From: a virus
IMG/VR virus record: IMGVR_UViG_3300045747_000182
Location: 1 to 64,000 of that record
Reading direction: 5' to 3' (one strand)
Length of the DNA: 64,000 bases
The stretch's first letter is position 1; every line of letters starts with the position of its first letter. A program made the translations under genes and the position numbers. This document shows positions 14,886 to 24,100 of this stretch, piece after piece. The notes below the pieces were generated by a model. That model worked only from the letters and a program-made list of their open reading frames with translations. It had not been told where the DNA came from and did no database searches.

Positions 14886-17099
14886 ATGAATCCACTAGAC
14901 TATCTCACGGCACGAGTTGAGAAAGTAGTAGTCAACTCCGACAAGATTTACAACGAGGGTGCTCGCCTTCTGGCACACTATCCAACATGGGAATACGAAC
15001 TTGAACGCTTTATTAATGAAAGTTGGGATACTCTCCTACGATACTGTATACGAAACAAAAATGCTAAGTTTACTGCAACCGTCAAACTTACCTTTGCTAG
15101 TGACCTCATTGGCAAACGGGTGGTTAGGGCTATTGGTGGTGATGAATCAGACATTAAGTCTACTCTTGCCATCGGTGATCTCCTCCTTGAAACGTTTCTT
15201 CAGGATGGTCTAATTGATATCTTCAGGGAATACAATGGGATCAAGGCTCCCTACATGGTACGGATTGTCAATCAGACATGTGATATTAAGCCCACACTTA
15301 TTGGCACCGTCTTTGAGCCTCCGTTACCCATCACAGGATTGTTCAGTGGAATTACCAAAGAACCCTTTATCAAAGGCTGGACCAACGGTAAACTGTTTTA
15401 CGACTACCTCGACAGACCCTTTGTTAAGGCACTTGAGACGCTTAGACAGCAGCCTTGGGCTCTCAACAACCCTCTCCTAACTGCTATTCAAAGCAATCCA
15501 CCACCAGAAACTCTTGCTCTGGTAGACGCCGATGGTGAAATCCATGAGTGGAATATCCACCATGAGAACCTGCACCTGCCCAAGAAGCTTACTCATACAG
15601 ATAGTACTGCTTTTGCCGGAAAGAAAGATCCCAAGCTACAGCGTCTGGTAAGTAAGTACTTTGAGTATGTTCAGGTAGTACGCAAAGCGGAGTTGGTACA
15701 GTCACAAGGGTACCCATTCTACCAAGAAGTCAGCTGTGACTACCGTGGCCGGATATACTATGCAGAATCCTTTCTGGAATTCCAAGGTAGTGACTTGGCC
15801 CGTAGTCTGTTCTTGTTTCATAACAAGAAGGTGGTTGATCAGCGTGGCTTCTACTGGCTATGTATTCATGCAGCCAGTTGCTTTAATCGATCCTTCACTA
15901 TTGAAGATCTTCGTTTGGTAAAGTACTTCGAGACAGACTACATAAACTATCTGCAGAAGGAAGGTCTTGACACTATATCCGTGGATAAGATGACACTCGA
16001 TGACCGCTACAAATGGGTCATCCACAATATGGATATGGTCAAGGATGTCTCAGCCCGTAAACTAATCATGGACTACGCGGAAAAACCCTATAGCTTCCTT
16101 GCTGTATGTATGGAGATCACAAAATACTATGACTGCAAGAAAGCAGGTATCCCTTGCTTGAGTGGCTTTCCAGTACCTATTGATGGCAGTAATAACGGCT
16201 GGCAACATCTGGCAGCTATGAGTAAGGATGCTCAAGCAGGTGAACTTGTTTCTCTGACTAACACACCTATTCAAAAAGACTTCTACGTGGCTGTAGCAAA
16301 AGAGCTTATCACTCTGATGCCTGAATGGTTCTCCGAAAAGAAAATCCCCATGAAGCATATCCGTAAGGGTATCGCTAAACGGGGGTCTATGACTCGGGCC
16401 TACTCAGCCGGACGTAATCGTATTGCAAAGAACATGTACGATGACTGCCATATGGAAGGGTTTACTGTTAAATACGGTATTGATGAGAATACCTGCGGTG
16501 AACTGGCAAAGAACCTTATTGAGGCAATCAATGCTGTCTGTGCCGGACCTCTTCAAACAACCAAATACTTACAAAAGATTGCTGAGCATGAGCTTAATAA
16601 CAGTCGCAACTCTTTATCTTGGCATACTCCAAGCGGATTTCCTGTCGTTTATAAGGCCTTTTTACAGCACGAACGTAAACAACGAGGTACTATCAAGGGT
16701 ATCGACGGGAACAAAGATGGGAGAGTAATGCATGTACTTAAAGTTGATGTCCTTAATCAAGAGACTGGCGAAAAGGTGCCATGCCGTAGAAGTTTTGCAA
16801 GTGGTATCAGTCCTAATGTTGTACACAGCTATGACGCAGCCCACATGGCAAATACAATCGTCGCTTTTAACGGCAGTTTCGCTGCTGTCCATGATTCATT
16901 CTCAGTACACGCATCGGAAGTTGACTTCCTACAAGACGTAACTAAAATGACGTTCATCGCGCAATACGATGTGGACAACTTCTTTGATATCCTGATGGAT
17001 ACTTTGATGCTGCATAAGGATACTTTCATGTTCCCTAAACCTGAAACAGGTAACTTAAACCTGAAGGAAGTCAACGAGAGTAAATACTTCTTTTGCTGA
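14886..17099 (+). CDS. T7-type single-subunit RNA polymerase, 737 aa
   Basis: Diagnostic blocks of the T7 RNA polymerase family are present in order: DGSNNGWQHLAAMS with the catalytic Asp433, KRGSMTRAYSAG with Tyr506 at the T7 Tyr639 place, SPNVVHSYDAAHM, and HDSFSVHA with the second catalytic Asp. The N-terminal domain is about 150 residues shorter than in T7 (883 aa), so promoter recognition may differ. The enzyme would transcribe middle and late genes from the short repeated elements described separately. Start preceded by AAGGAAAAT. Confidence 0.93.
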   Translation: MNPLDYLTARVEKVVVNSDKIYNEGARLLAHYPTWEYELERFINESWDTLLRYCIRNKNAKFTATVKLTFASDLIGKRVVRAIGGDESDIKSTLAIGDLLLETFLQDGLIDIFREYNGIKAPYMVRIVNQTCDIKPTLIGTVFEPPLPITGLFSGITKEPFIKGWTNGKLFYDYLDRPFVKALETLRQQPWALNNPLLTAIQSNPPPETLALVDADGEIHEWNIHHENLHLPKKLTHTDSTAFAGKKDPKLQRLVSKYFEYVQVVRKAELVQSQGYPFYQEVSCDYRGRIYYAESFLEFQGSDLARSLFLFHNKKVVDQRGFYWLCIHAASCFNRSFTIEDLRLVKYFETDYINYLQKEGLDTISVDKMTLDDRYKWVIHNMDMVKDVSARKLIMDYAEKPYSFLAVCMEITKYYDCKKAGIPCLSGFPVPIDGSNNGWQHLAAMSKDAQAGELVSLTNTPIQKDFYVAVAKELITLMPEWFSEKKIPMKHIRKGIAKRGSMTRAYSAGRNRIAKNMYDDCHMEGFTVKYGIDENTCGELAKNLIEAINAVCAGPLQTTKYLQKIAEHELNNSRNSLSWHTPSGFPVVYKAFLQHERKQRGTIKGIDGNKDGRVMHVLKVDVLNQETGEKVPCRRSFASGISPNVVHSYDAAHMANTIVAFNGSFAAVHDSFSVHASEVDFLQDVTKMTFIAQYDVDNFFDILMDTLMLHKDTFMFPKPETGNLNLKEVNESKYFFC

Positions 17100-17149
17100 T
17101 GATTACCTTTCTTATCCTCTTAACTCTTTGGTTGATCGTACTCCAGTAG
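17099..17149 (+). CDS. Candidate 16-residue membrane peptide
   Basis: ATG overlaps the RNA polymerase stop (ATGA), and 16 codons encode one very hydrophobic helix (ITFLILLTLWLIVL). The stop is the TAG that begins the promoter-like element at 17147. Similar micro-membrane frames occur at 3714 and 8192. Could be chance. Confidence 0.3.
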   Translation: MITFLILLTLWLIVLQ

Positions 17150-17169
17150 ACGGAACCTAATAAGAAACA
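17147..17169 (+). promoter_or_regulatory. Candidate phage RNA polymerase promoter
   Basis: TAGACGGAACCTAATAAG matches the intergenic elements at 59747 (plus), 55544 and 60279 (minus), and is placed in the gap after the RNA polymerase gene, about ten bases before the homing endonuclease gene. By analogy with T7 promoters, initiation would fall at or just after the AATAAG end. It would drive the endonuclease, reductase, thioredoxin and the following genes. Confidence 0.6.
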
Positions 17170-17178
17170 CATGAAAGG

Positions 17179-17751
17179 ATGTATATGAACTACGTTGTGT
17201 ACAGCCATCATAGGTTAACTGATTGGGGTACTTTCTATATTGGTCAAGGTAAAAACCGAAAAAGAGCATACAGCAAAAGTAACCGTAACAAACACTGGAT
17301 AAACACAGTAAATAAATATGGTTATTTTATTATTGTAAGAGCCACCAATCTAACTAAGGAACAGGCCAACCAACTTGAAATATCTTTAATAAAGCAATAC
17401 GGCAGAAAAGATAAACAAGAAGGCCGCTTAGTTAACCAAACGGATGGCGGTGAAGGTAATACCAGACTCACAAACAGTCAAAAAAAAGCCATACAAAAGT
17501 CAAACAGCACCAGGAAAGTAACAGAGGAAACTAAACGAAAAATCTCTGAATCTTTAAAAGGTAAATGTTTATCTGAAGAAACCAAAAACAAGATGTCAAT
17601 GCTCCGAAAAGGAATTTGTCATTCAGAAGAACACAAATATAAACTAGCACTTGCAAACAAGCTACGATTTAATAAAATAACTTTACAGGAATATAATGAA
17701 CTCTTATCAATCCATAATCGCGAAAAGCCGCTACGCCCGTTATCTCCCTGA
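17179..17751 (+). CDS. GIY-YIG homing endonuclease with NUMOD repeats, 190 aa
   Basis: The N-terminus has NYVVYSHH for GIY, then [13 protein letters not shown] for YIG plus the catalytic arginine region, and Glu in QLEISLI. The C-terminal half has two DNA-binding modules of the NUMOD3 type ([15 protein letters not shown] and [14 protein letters not shown]). This is the usual architecture of free-standing homing endonucleases such as the Seg family. The gene is richer in A and AAA codons than its neighbours, suggesting recent arrival. It overlaps the reductase start by 56 bases. Start at 17179 or 17185, after AAAGGATG. Confidence 0.8.
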   Translation: MYMNYVVYSHHRLTDWGTFYIGQGKNRKRAYSKSNRNKHWINTVNKYGYFIIVRATNLTKEQANQLEISLIKQYGRKDKQEGRLVNQTDGGEGNTRLTNSQKKAIQKSNSTRKVTEETKRKISESLKGKCLSEETKNKMSMLRKGICHSEEHKYKLALANKLRFNKITLQEYNELLSIHNREKPLRPLSP

Positions 17752-19570
17752 AGAAAGTCGTCGAGAGGATTGGCCTGAAACGTCAGCCCGTTGGATTGAA
17801 TTCTTTAAAGAAAAATTGTCAGACAAAATTGCAGTAAACGATTCTATTTGGGATATCTTAGGTACAAGTATTACCAACCTAGAAACTCTACCATCTATGC
17901 GTTCAATCATGACTGCTGGGCCTGCGCTTACTCGCACAAACGTAGCAGCTTATAACTGCGCATACCTAACTGTAGATCACCGTCGTGCGTTTGACGAGGC
18001 AGCGTACATTCTTCTGTGTGGCACTGGTGTCGGCTTCAGCTGTGAACAACGTTATGTTTCTAAATTGCCACCTATCCCTGTTATAAAAGAATACGATCGT
18101 ACAATCGTTGTAGAAGATTCTAAGGAGGGTTGGTGTGAAGCATACAAATCACTCGTTAAGCACCTGTTCCTCGGCGAAATCCCTAAATGGGACGTATCAA
18201 AGGTACGTCCTGCAGGAGCACCACTCAAGACCTTCGGTGGGCGAGCATCAGGACCAGACCCTTTGTGTTCACTATTTGATTACACTGTTACAAAATTTAA
18301 GGCGGCACAGGGTCGCCAACTCAAGCCTATCGAGGCTCACGACATCATGTGTAAGATCGGAGAAGTCGTGGTGGTCGGTGGCGTTAGACGATCTGCAATG
18401 ATTTCCTTGGGCGATCTCGGAGACTATGACCATGCCACGGCTAAGTCAGGTGCTTGGTGGGAAACTCATGGTGAACGCGCACTGGCAAATAACTCTGCAG
18501 TGTACGACAGCAAACCTTCTATCGGTGCATTCATGAAGGAATGGCTAGACATCTACAACAGTCACTCCGGTGAACGAGGAATCTTTAATCGTGAAGCAAG
18601 CCAAAAGCAAGCAGCTAAGTGGGGTCGTCGTGATGGTACCATCGACTATGGAACCAACCCTTGCAGCGAAATTATTCTCAAGCCCTATCAATTCTGTAAT
18701 CTCAGTACCGTTGTTGTATCACCATACGATACATTGGACTCCCTTAAACACAAGGTTAGACTCGCTGCCATTATGGGAACTATGCAGTCAACCCTGACTG
18801 AGTTCCCTTATCTGCGGTCTATCTGGAAGAAGAATACTGAGCAAGAACGCTTGTTAGGTGTATCTATGACAGGTATCCTTGACAATCCAAACTTAAACCG
18901 TATGGATGATAATGGTAAATCTCTTAAATTTGTTCTTGAAACTCTTCGGGAAGTTGCTCGGCAAACAAATGAAGAGTGGGCAGAAATCCTTGGAATTAAT
19001 CCTTCTGCAGCTATTACTTGTGTGAAGCCTGAAGGTACTGTCTCTCAGCTTACTCAAACATCCAGTGGTATTCATGCCGGACACTCTCGGTATTACATTC
19101 GCCGTATTCGTCAGGACATCAAAGACCCATTGACTCAATTCTTGATGGACCAAGGTGTTGCTTATGAACCCTGCGTTATGAAGCCGGATACTACTGTTGT
19201 GTTTAGTTTCCCTCAAGAAGCTAAAGGTAAAACCCGTAATGACCTTACTGCCATTGAACATCTTGAAATCTGGTTGGCATATCAGCGTAATTACTGCGAG
19301 CATAAGCCTTCAGTAACTATCAGCATCAAGGACAATGAATGGCTGGAAGTAGGTGCATGGGTGTATGAGCACTTCGATGAATGTACTGGCATCAGCTTCT
19401 TACCTGACGACGGTGGTACATACCGCCAAGCCCCTTACGAAGAAATTGATGAAGATCAATTCAACCATATGACAATGCCCGTAATTGACTGGTCTCTCTT
19501 TCATGAAGACCGTGATAACGTAGAAGGTGCTCAAATGCTTGCTTGCACTAGTGGCTCATGTGCAATCTAA
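17696..19570 (+). CDS. nrdJ: Class II (adenosylcobalamin) ribonucleotide reductase, 624 aa
   Basis: The protein matches the monomeric Lactobacillus-type ribonucleoside triphosphate reductase: AAYNCAY (Cys88) and the later Cys334 as the active-site redox pair, NPCSEI with the thiyl-radical Cys323 and Glu325, and the mobile C-terminal pair CTSGSC (Cys617, Cys622). It makes deoxynucleotides from ribonucleotides with oxygen-independent cobalamin chemistry. It is shorter than the L. leichmannii enzyme (739 aa). The start follows CAGGAATATA. Thioredoxin, its likely reductant, is the next gene. Confidence 0.9.
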   Translation: MNSYQSIIAKSRYARYLPEESRREDWPETSARWIEFFKEKLSDKIAVNDSIWDILGTSITNLETLPSMRSIMTAGPALTRTNVAAYNCAYLTVDHRRAFDEAAYILLCGTGVGFSCEQRYVSKLPPIPVIKEYDRTIVVEDSKEGWCEAYKSLVKHLFLGEIPKWDVSKVRPAGAPLKTFGGRASGPDPLCSLFDYTVTKFKAAQGRQLKPIEAHDIMCKIGEVVVVGGVRRSAMISLGDLGDYDHATAKSGAWWETHGERALANNSAVYDSKPSIGAFMKEWLDIYNSHSGERGIFNREASQKQAAKWGRRDGTIDYGTNPCSEIILKPYQFCNLSTVVVSPYDTLDSLKHKVRLAAIMGTMQSTLTEFPYLRSIWKKNTEQERLLGVSMTGILDNPNLNRMDDNGKSLKFVLETLREVARQTNEEWAEILGINPSAAITCVKPEGTVSQLTQTSSGIHAGHSRYYIRRIRQDIKDPLTQFLMDQGVAYEPCVMKPDTTVVFSFPQEAKGKTRNDLTAIEHLEIWLAYQRNYCEHKPSVTISIKDNEWLEVGAWVYEHFDECTGISFLPDDGGTYRQAPYEEIDEDQFNHMTMPVIDWSLFHEDRDNVEGAQMLACTSGSCAI

Positions 19571-19581
19571 AGAAAGAACAA

Positions 19582-19851
19582 ATGAAAATTCTTAAGTTCA
19601 GTGGTGACTGGTGCCAACCCTGCAAGGCACTGCAAGCGGTACTCGAAGACGTTCTACCCTATGACTTCCCCGAAATTGATCTTGTCGAAGTTGATGTCAA
19701 GAAAGATCCTGACATGACTCGTGAGTGGGGTATTCGATCGGTACCTACTCTTATTCTTATTGATAGTGACGATAACTGGTTGAAGACTTCTGTAGGCTTC
19801 ATGGACAATGCCAAGCTTAAAGCATGGTTGACTAACCCAAACAAGGACTGA
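19582..19851 (+). CDS. Thioredoxin, 89 aa
   Basis: A compact thioredoxin fold: KILKFSGDWCQPC with the redox pair Cys11/Cys14, VDVKKDP, and the cis-proline loop RSVPTLILI. The active site is WCQPC rather than WCGPC. Placement directly after the class II reductase suggests that it reduces that enzyme. It could also serve the DNA polymerase. ATG 19582 follows AAAGAA and gives the usual N-terminus, and an in-frame ATG at 19558 is less likely. Confidence 0.88.
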   Translation: MKILKFSGDWCQPCKALQAVLEDVLPYDFPEIDLVEVDVKKDPDMTREWGIRSVPTLILIDSDDNWLKTSVGFMDNAKLKAWLTNPNKD

Positions 19852-19852
19852 T

Positions 19853-19990
19853 ATGTATTACAAAGAAATTGAATCTAACCGTGACAAGAAAGAAGCTCAT
19901 GATAACGCAGCTAAACGTACTGCAGGTGACCGTGCTCTGAAACGTCAGGACTATAACCGTAAAGCAAAGAAGGAGCAAGCAGCTAAATGA
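19853..19990 (+). CDS. Unknown small basic helical protein, 45 aa
   Basis: A lysine-, arginine- and alanine-rich helix starting one base after the thioredoxin stop, after AAGGAC. The stop overlaps the Tad2-like gene by four bases. No motif beyond its charge. It may bind nucleic acid. Confidence 0.6.
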   Translation: MYYKEIESNRDKKEAHDNAAKRTAGDRALKRQDYNRKAKKEQAAK

Positions 19991-20265
19991 ACGAACTATT
20001 TGATTTTGGACAAGCAATCCATTCACTAAAAGCAGGTAACAAAGTTACTCGATCAGGGTGGAATGGAAAAGGTATGTTCTTGTTTCTAGTACAAGGGTCT
20101 ACCTTTGAGGTATCTCGATCGCCATTGTTTGGTATCTATCCTGCAGGAACAGTTATCAATTACTGCCCTCACGTAGATATGCGTACTGCGGATGGCTCCA
20201 TTGTGCCTTGGCTAGCGTCTCAATCAGACATCCTTGCAAATGACTGGATGGTAGTATATGGGTAA
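19987..20265 (+). CDS. DUF2829 / Tad2-like anti-Thoeris candidate, 92 aa
   Basis: The sequence follows the DUF2829 pattern from start to end: FGQAIHSLKAGNKVTRSGWN, GKGMFLFLVQGS, VDMRTADGSIVPWLASQSD and LANDWMVV. DUF2829 proteins include Thoeris anti-defence protein 2 (Tad2), a small oligomeric protein that captures the cyclic ADP-ribose-type signal made by the Thoeris ThsB TIR protein, so that ThsA is not activated. The family link is clear to me. Activity of this member is an inference. It starts after AAGGAG in the preceding gene. Confidence 0.8.
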   Translation: MNELFDFGQAIHSLKAGNKVTRSGWNGKGMFLFLVQGSTFEVSRSPLFGIYPAGTVINYCPHVDMRTADGSIVPWLASQSDILANDWMVVYG

Positions 20266-20431
20266 AGGGTCTTCACGACGACCTACTGACACCAGTAAGT
20301 TTGACAACAACTATGAGGCTATCTTCGGTAAGAAGAAACCTGTGGAGACCCCTTCGCAGGAAGAGCTTGAGCAGAAGCATAATAACAGCTATGATGAATA
20401 CTTAATGGAGGCAACTCATGACCCAATCTAA
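20258..20431 (+). CDS. Unknown small charged protein, 57 aa
   Basis: ATG lies eight bases inside the end of the Tad2-like gene. The product is polar and probably disordered, with a basic start (GKGSSRRPTDTSK) and an acidic end. The end overlaps the Dps-like gene. No family recognised. Confidence 0.55.
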   Translation: MGKGSSRRPTDTSKFDNNYEAIFGKKKPVETPSQEELEQKHNNSYDEYLMEATHDPI

Positions 20432-20870
20432 AGGATTTGTTTCCCCTTTAAAGAACTTTCATAGTGACAACTTTGTTGCTTACTTTAAAGCACACTATTA
20501 TCACTTTGCAGTACAAGGTACTACCTTCGCGCAAGACCATGGCTTGCTGAACGAAATCTATGACTTCCTTTGGGCTGCTCATGATGATATAGGCGAGCAA
20601 CTTCGTCAACTAGACGCCCTACCGTTTCCCTCTATGGCGGCAATGATTGATGCTGCATGCCTGTCTGAGGCTAAAGCGGGTAAGATGTCCTCAGCGGATA
20701 TGTTTACAGACCTCAACAAAGTTTTTGATGTATTAGCCGACTGCGCTCAGGGGCTGTATCAATCAACTGAAATGTATGGTGGACTGCAGACGTATCTTGG
20801 AGACTACCTTAAGGGTCTTTCCAAACTACATTGGAAAATCAAAGCAACTATTGGAAAGAGTATCGAATGA
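20418..20870 (+). CDS. Dps-like ferritin-family protein, 150 aa
   Basis: The helices match Dps: HYYHFAVQGTTFAQDHGLLNEIYDFL then AHDDIGEQLRQLDALPFP (spaced in blocks). The Dps ferroxidase ligands fall in register: His29, His41, Asp56 and Glu60, with the family spacing (12, 15 and 4 residues). Dps proteins oxidise iron and shield DNA from oxidative damage as a 12-mer. Here it may protect replicating phage DNA or counter host oxidative defence. There is no long basic N-terminal tail for DNA binding. Start preceded by ATGGAGG. Confidence 0.75.
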   Translation: MTQSKGFVSPLKNFHSDNFVAYFKAHYYHFAVQGTTFAQDHGLLNEIYDFLWAAHDDIGEQLRQLDALPFPSMAAMIDAACLSEAKAGKMSSADMFTDLNKVFDVLADCAQGLYQSTEMYGGLQTYLGDYLKGLSKLHWKIKATIGKSIE

Positions 20871-21151
20871 AAAGCTATAACAGTGCAGCCCTTCGGGGTA
20901 TCGAATATGATGACATGGACTTTAAGAAAGACATGTATGAATCTTCAGGTATTACTATCCCTGACCATCTCTTGTACAAGCCTGAAATGAATGACTGGAT
21001 GCTAAATGAAATGCATGGTCGTAATGTTGCAGGTCTTCAGCGAACTGTCAACCCAACTACCAGCAAAAACTATACTGCTGAAGAAGCCTTAAACGAAGCT
21101 AACAAACTACGCTCATTGGCTAAAAATAATATCAACTCATTGATGTCGTAA
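20867..21151 (+). CDS. Unknown protein, last gene of the rightward run, 94 aa
   Basis: ATG overlaps the Dps-like stop. A polar, helical protein with NDWMLNEMHGRN in the middle. I recognise no family. It is directly followed by the strong terminator between the two convergent gene blocks. Confidence 0.65.
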   Translation: MKSYNSAALRGIEYDDMDFKKDMYESSGITIPDHLLYKPEMNDWMLNEMHGRNVAGLQRTVNPTTSKNYTAEEALNEANKLRSLAKNNINSLMS

Positions 21152-21158
21152 AAAAAAT

Positions 21159-21193
21159 AACCCCTACCGGAGTAATCCAGTAGGGGGTTTTTT
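21159..21193. terminator. Bidirectional terminator between early and late blocks
   Basis: AACCCCTAC and GTAGGGGGTT form a GC-rich stem around a 12-base loop, with an A run on the left and a T run on the right, so it can end transcripts from either side. It lies between the stops of the convergent genes at 21,151 and 21,199. Confidence 0.85.
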
Positions 21194-21198
21194 ATTTG

Positions 21199-24100
21199 CT
21201 AGTTCATGAAGTAAACTAAGCCTCGACGAGCCATCTCCTTGATCTTCTCAAGGTAGTAATTCTTCTCTTTCTGTCCAAGCTTCTGCCACTCACTCAACTT
21301 ACTCTTGCTTTTGTATTCACCTTTATCATCTTTGTAAACAGAGTTCAAGCTGATTTGTTGGTAACTATGCACCAACTTAGCAGCCATCTTTCCGGATATC
21401 GTTAAACTATCTTCCTTAGAGTTAATATCAAAGGGTAAGCTTTCCATAGTCTTAACAATCATCAAGTCTTTTTCACTTGGTTTAGGACCATCTCCAGCTT
21501 TATACCTTTCGACATTACCTTTAGAGTAACCATACATGAGCCTCCAGTTCATAAGCAAACCTTTGAACATACCTTTAGCTCCAATGTCTACCTCTTTTTC
21601 AACCGACAAATTGCGCAGACCATCATCGTACTGTTTAGTAAAGTCAGAGATAAGAGCATCCTGAACGTTCCACTCAAGTACCTTTGGTAAGACAATATTG
21701 TTAGCCACATGCATAAACGCAAGATAGCTGTCGGTATTAAGAATCAAGTTATCAAACACAGATGCCACAAACTTCATATCCTTAGGTGCTTTACCACCGT
21801 TGATATAATTAAGAGTTTCAGCAACAAGAACCGACTCACGGTATTGTCCAAGGATAGGGCCAATCTGATTACGTGCGGCACTTCCGGGCTCCGGCACATA
21901 ATGAACATCATCAGGGCGCTTACCCGTTTTAGGATCTACGTCTTGATAACCCTGAATCATCTTCTCTTTGGCACGCCCCATAGAATCCACTTGAGAAACC
22001 GTTTTAGGTATTCGCGTGGTAGTACCGTCGGCATTAGAGATCTGCATGAAGTCGCCCGTAGGTTGGTTCATGAAGCTACCAATACCAAGAGTCTCACCCC
22101 AATAGCCTTTCGCTTGTGGTAATCGGTTAAGTGTTTGAAGGATAGACACCAAATGCTTAGGTAAAGCCATTTGATTCATGTCAACAACTGACTTGAGTGT
22201 TGCATGGAAGATATCGTTCAAACCTTCAACAAGTTTAGCTCGGCTATTGTCGTATAAAGGTAACAGCTTTTGAGTTAGCTCGGGATTCTTTTGAAGGAAC
22301 TTAACTGCCTGATCAAAATTGTATTGAGCAGCTTTGCCGTAGTCAGTAGTCAGCAGTACACCCTTACCAAATTCGTCAGCCTTACTAAAGTCTTTTGCAT
22401 CAATTGTCTTATTAAAAAAGTCTTGCCATGCTTCTTTCAGTCCAGGGATATTAGCAGGAACAGCTGTATGGATTGTTTTGTCAGCTGCTACCTTCATAAA
22501 GTAAAACCGTGGGTTACCATCAGGCTGAGTAGACTCAAAACCACCCTCATGTGCAACAAACGGATCCCACAACATACCTGTCCGGCGAAGAACAACCTCG
22601 TTACCGATATCAGCAGCAAGGAAAGCCCGACCTGCAGAATTCATGTCGATATCTGTGGTTGCTTTAGGTGTAAAGGACAATCCCTTTTCTTTTGCATTCA
22701 GATAATCTGCTGCATCGAGGTAAGCTTGCAAACGGAATCCCCAATTCTTCTTGGTAGACCCATTAACAAAGTTAGTAATTACCTGCTGTTGCTTTGGCGT
22801 CAGCTGAAACCCCTCAAGAGTTTTAGGGTTCAAACCCGCTGTGACAATACCGTTTTTATCTGTAGGAATAACTGATTTTAGCACTGCACCAATCTCTGCT
22901 GCTTTACCAATAAATTCAGGACTAACCAAGCTAACCATGTCATGAATTTGTAATGACTCGGTACGCACACCACGCTCTGATCCAACATCAAGGTTCTTAC
23001 CTAGCACTGCCAAGAAAGAGAACTCTTTTTGTTTATCAGTCAAATCAAAGTTCTTTTGATTGAACTGCGTTTGCATACCCTTCCAGATTTCTCCGGCTTC
23101 CATTTTGCTAATTGGATTGGTGTGCCATTTAGGAGTGTTGCTGACATTCATTGCTACATTAACACCGCCAAGGGTAGCACGCAATGGTAGATTACCCTGC
23201 ATATTTAAGTCTTCGGCGTCATTATAAGCGCGTTGAACAACATAGTCTGCCCAATGAGGTGCGTAACGAAGACCACCATGAAGAATGTTTTGAGAGTTGT
23301 AATTCAAAGTCTTCATCAGGCCAGTTGCTTGTGCGCGAAATGCTGAAGTCTCAGTAGCACCGTCTGCTGAAAGACCCATCAGCTTAGATACATTGGGGAT
23401 ACCTTGGATAGGTAGAGGTAAGCGAGTACGGGCGTCTTTATTGGCTGTAAATGAGTTGCCGCCGCCCTCTATACTAGGTAAAGGTAAAGCTCCTGCAGCA
23501 TCATGAATAGCATTAATACCAAACAAGATACCATAAAATGCGCGTTCAGGTGAAGGTACATACCCCACAGACCCAAGAATACGCATAGTCTCAGTCATCA
23601 CAGGTACTTCTGTCTTGTTAACACGGTTAGGTGCTCCGCGACGAGTATTGATTTGTGCTCCAACTGGATTACCAAAGTTAGTAACTGGCGTAGCTTGCGA
23701 CCGACCACGACCGCCTTCAGTAAGGTCAGCTGCAAGGCCACGTGAAGAAGTAATAAACTCGCGGCCATTAATCGGGCTGAATTGGTACATTTCTTTACCG
23801 TCAACTATATCCCTTAGCATTGTACCTGACTCAACTGCAGCGTTAAGCAGAAGAGCACCGCCATAATTTGAGTTCATTGTAGACAGCGGTTTAAGAGCTT
23901 GTCCTGTTAATGGATCTACAGCAGTACGCCTTGTAAGGTTTTGGAGGCCTTTACCGAATACACCAATAGCAGTGTCTCTATCAATCTTACCTACTTTGGC
24001 TTGTGGTTCTACAATACCTTCATCTTCAAACAAAGAACCAAATTCGTTGCTATTAAGGAAGTCCAATGAGTCAGCCGCCTCTTTATGTCCACTGGCAATA

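Noticed and set aside
22291-22875. Open frame of 194 codons on the plus strand
   Set aside because: Lies entirely inside the 1204-residue late gene on the other strand, with cysteine- and leucine-rich low-quality sequence and no ribosome binding site. Antisense shadow.
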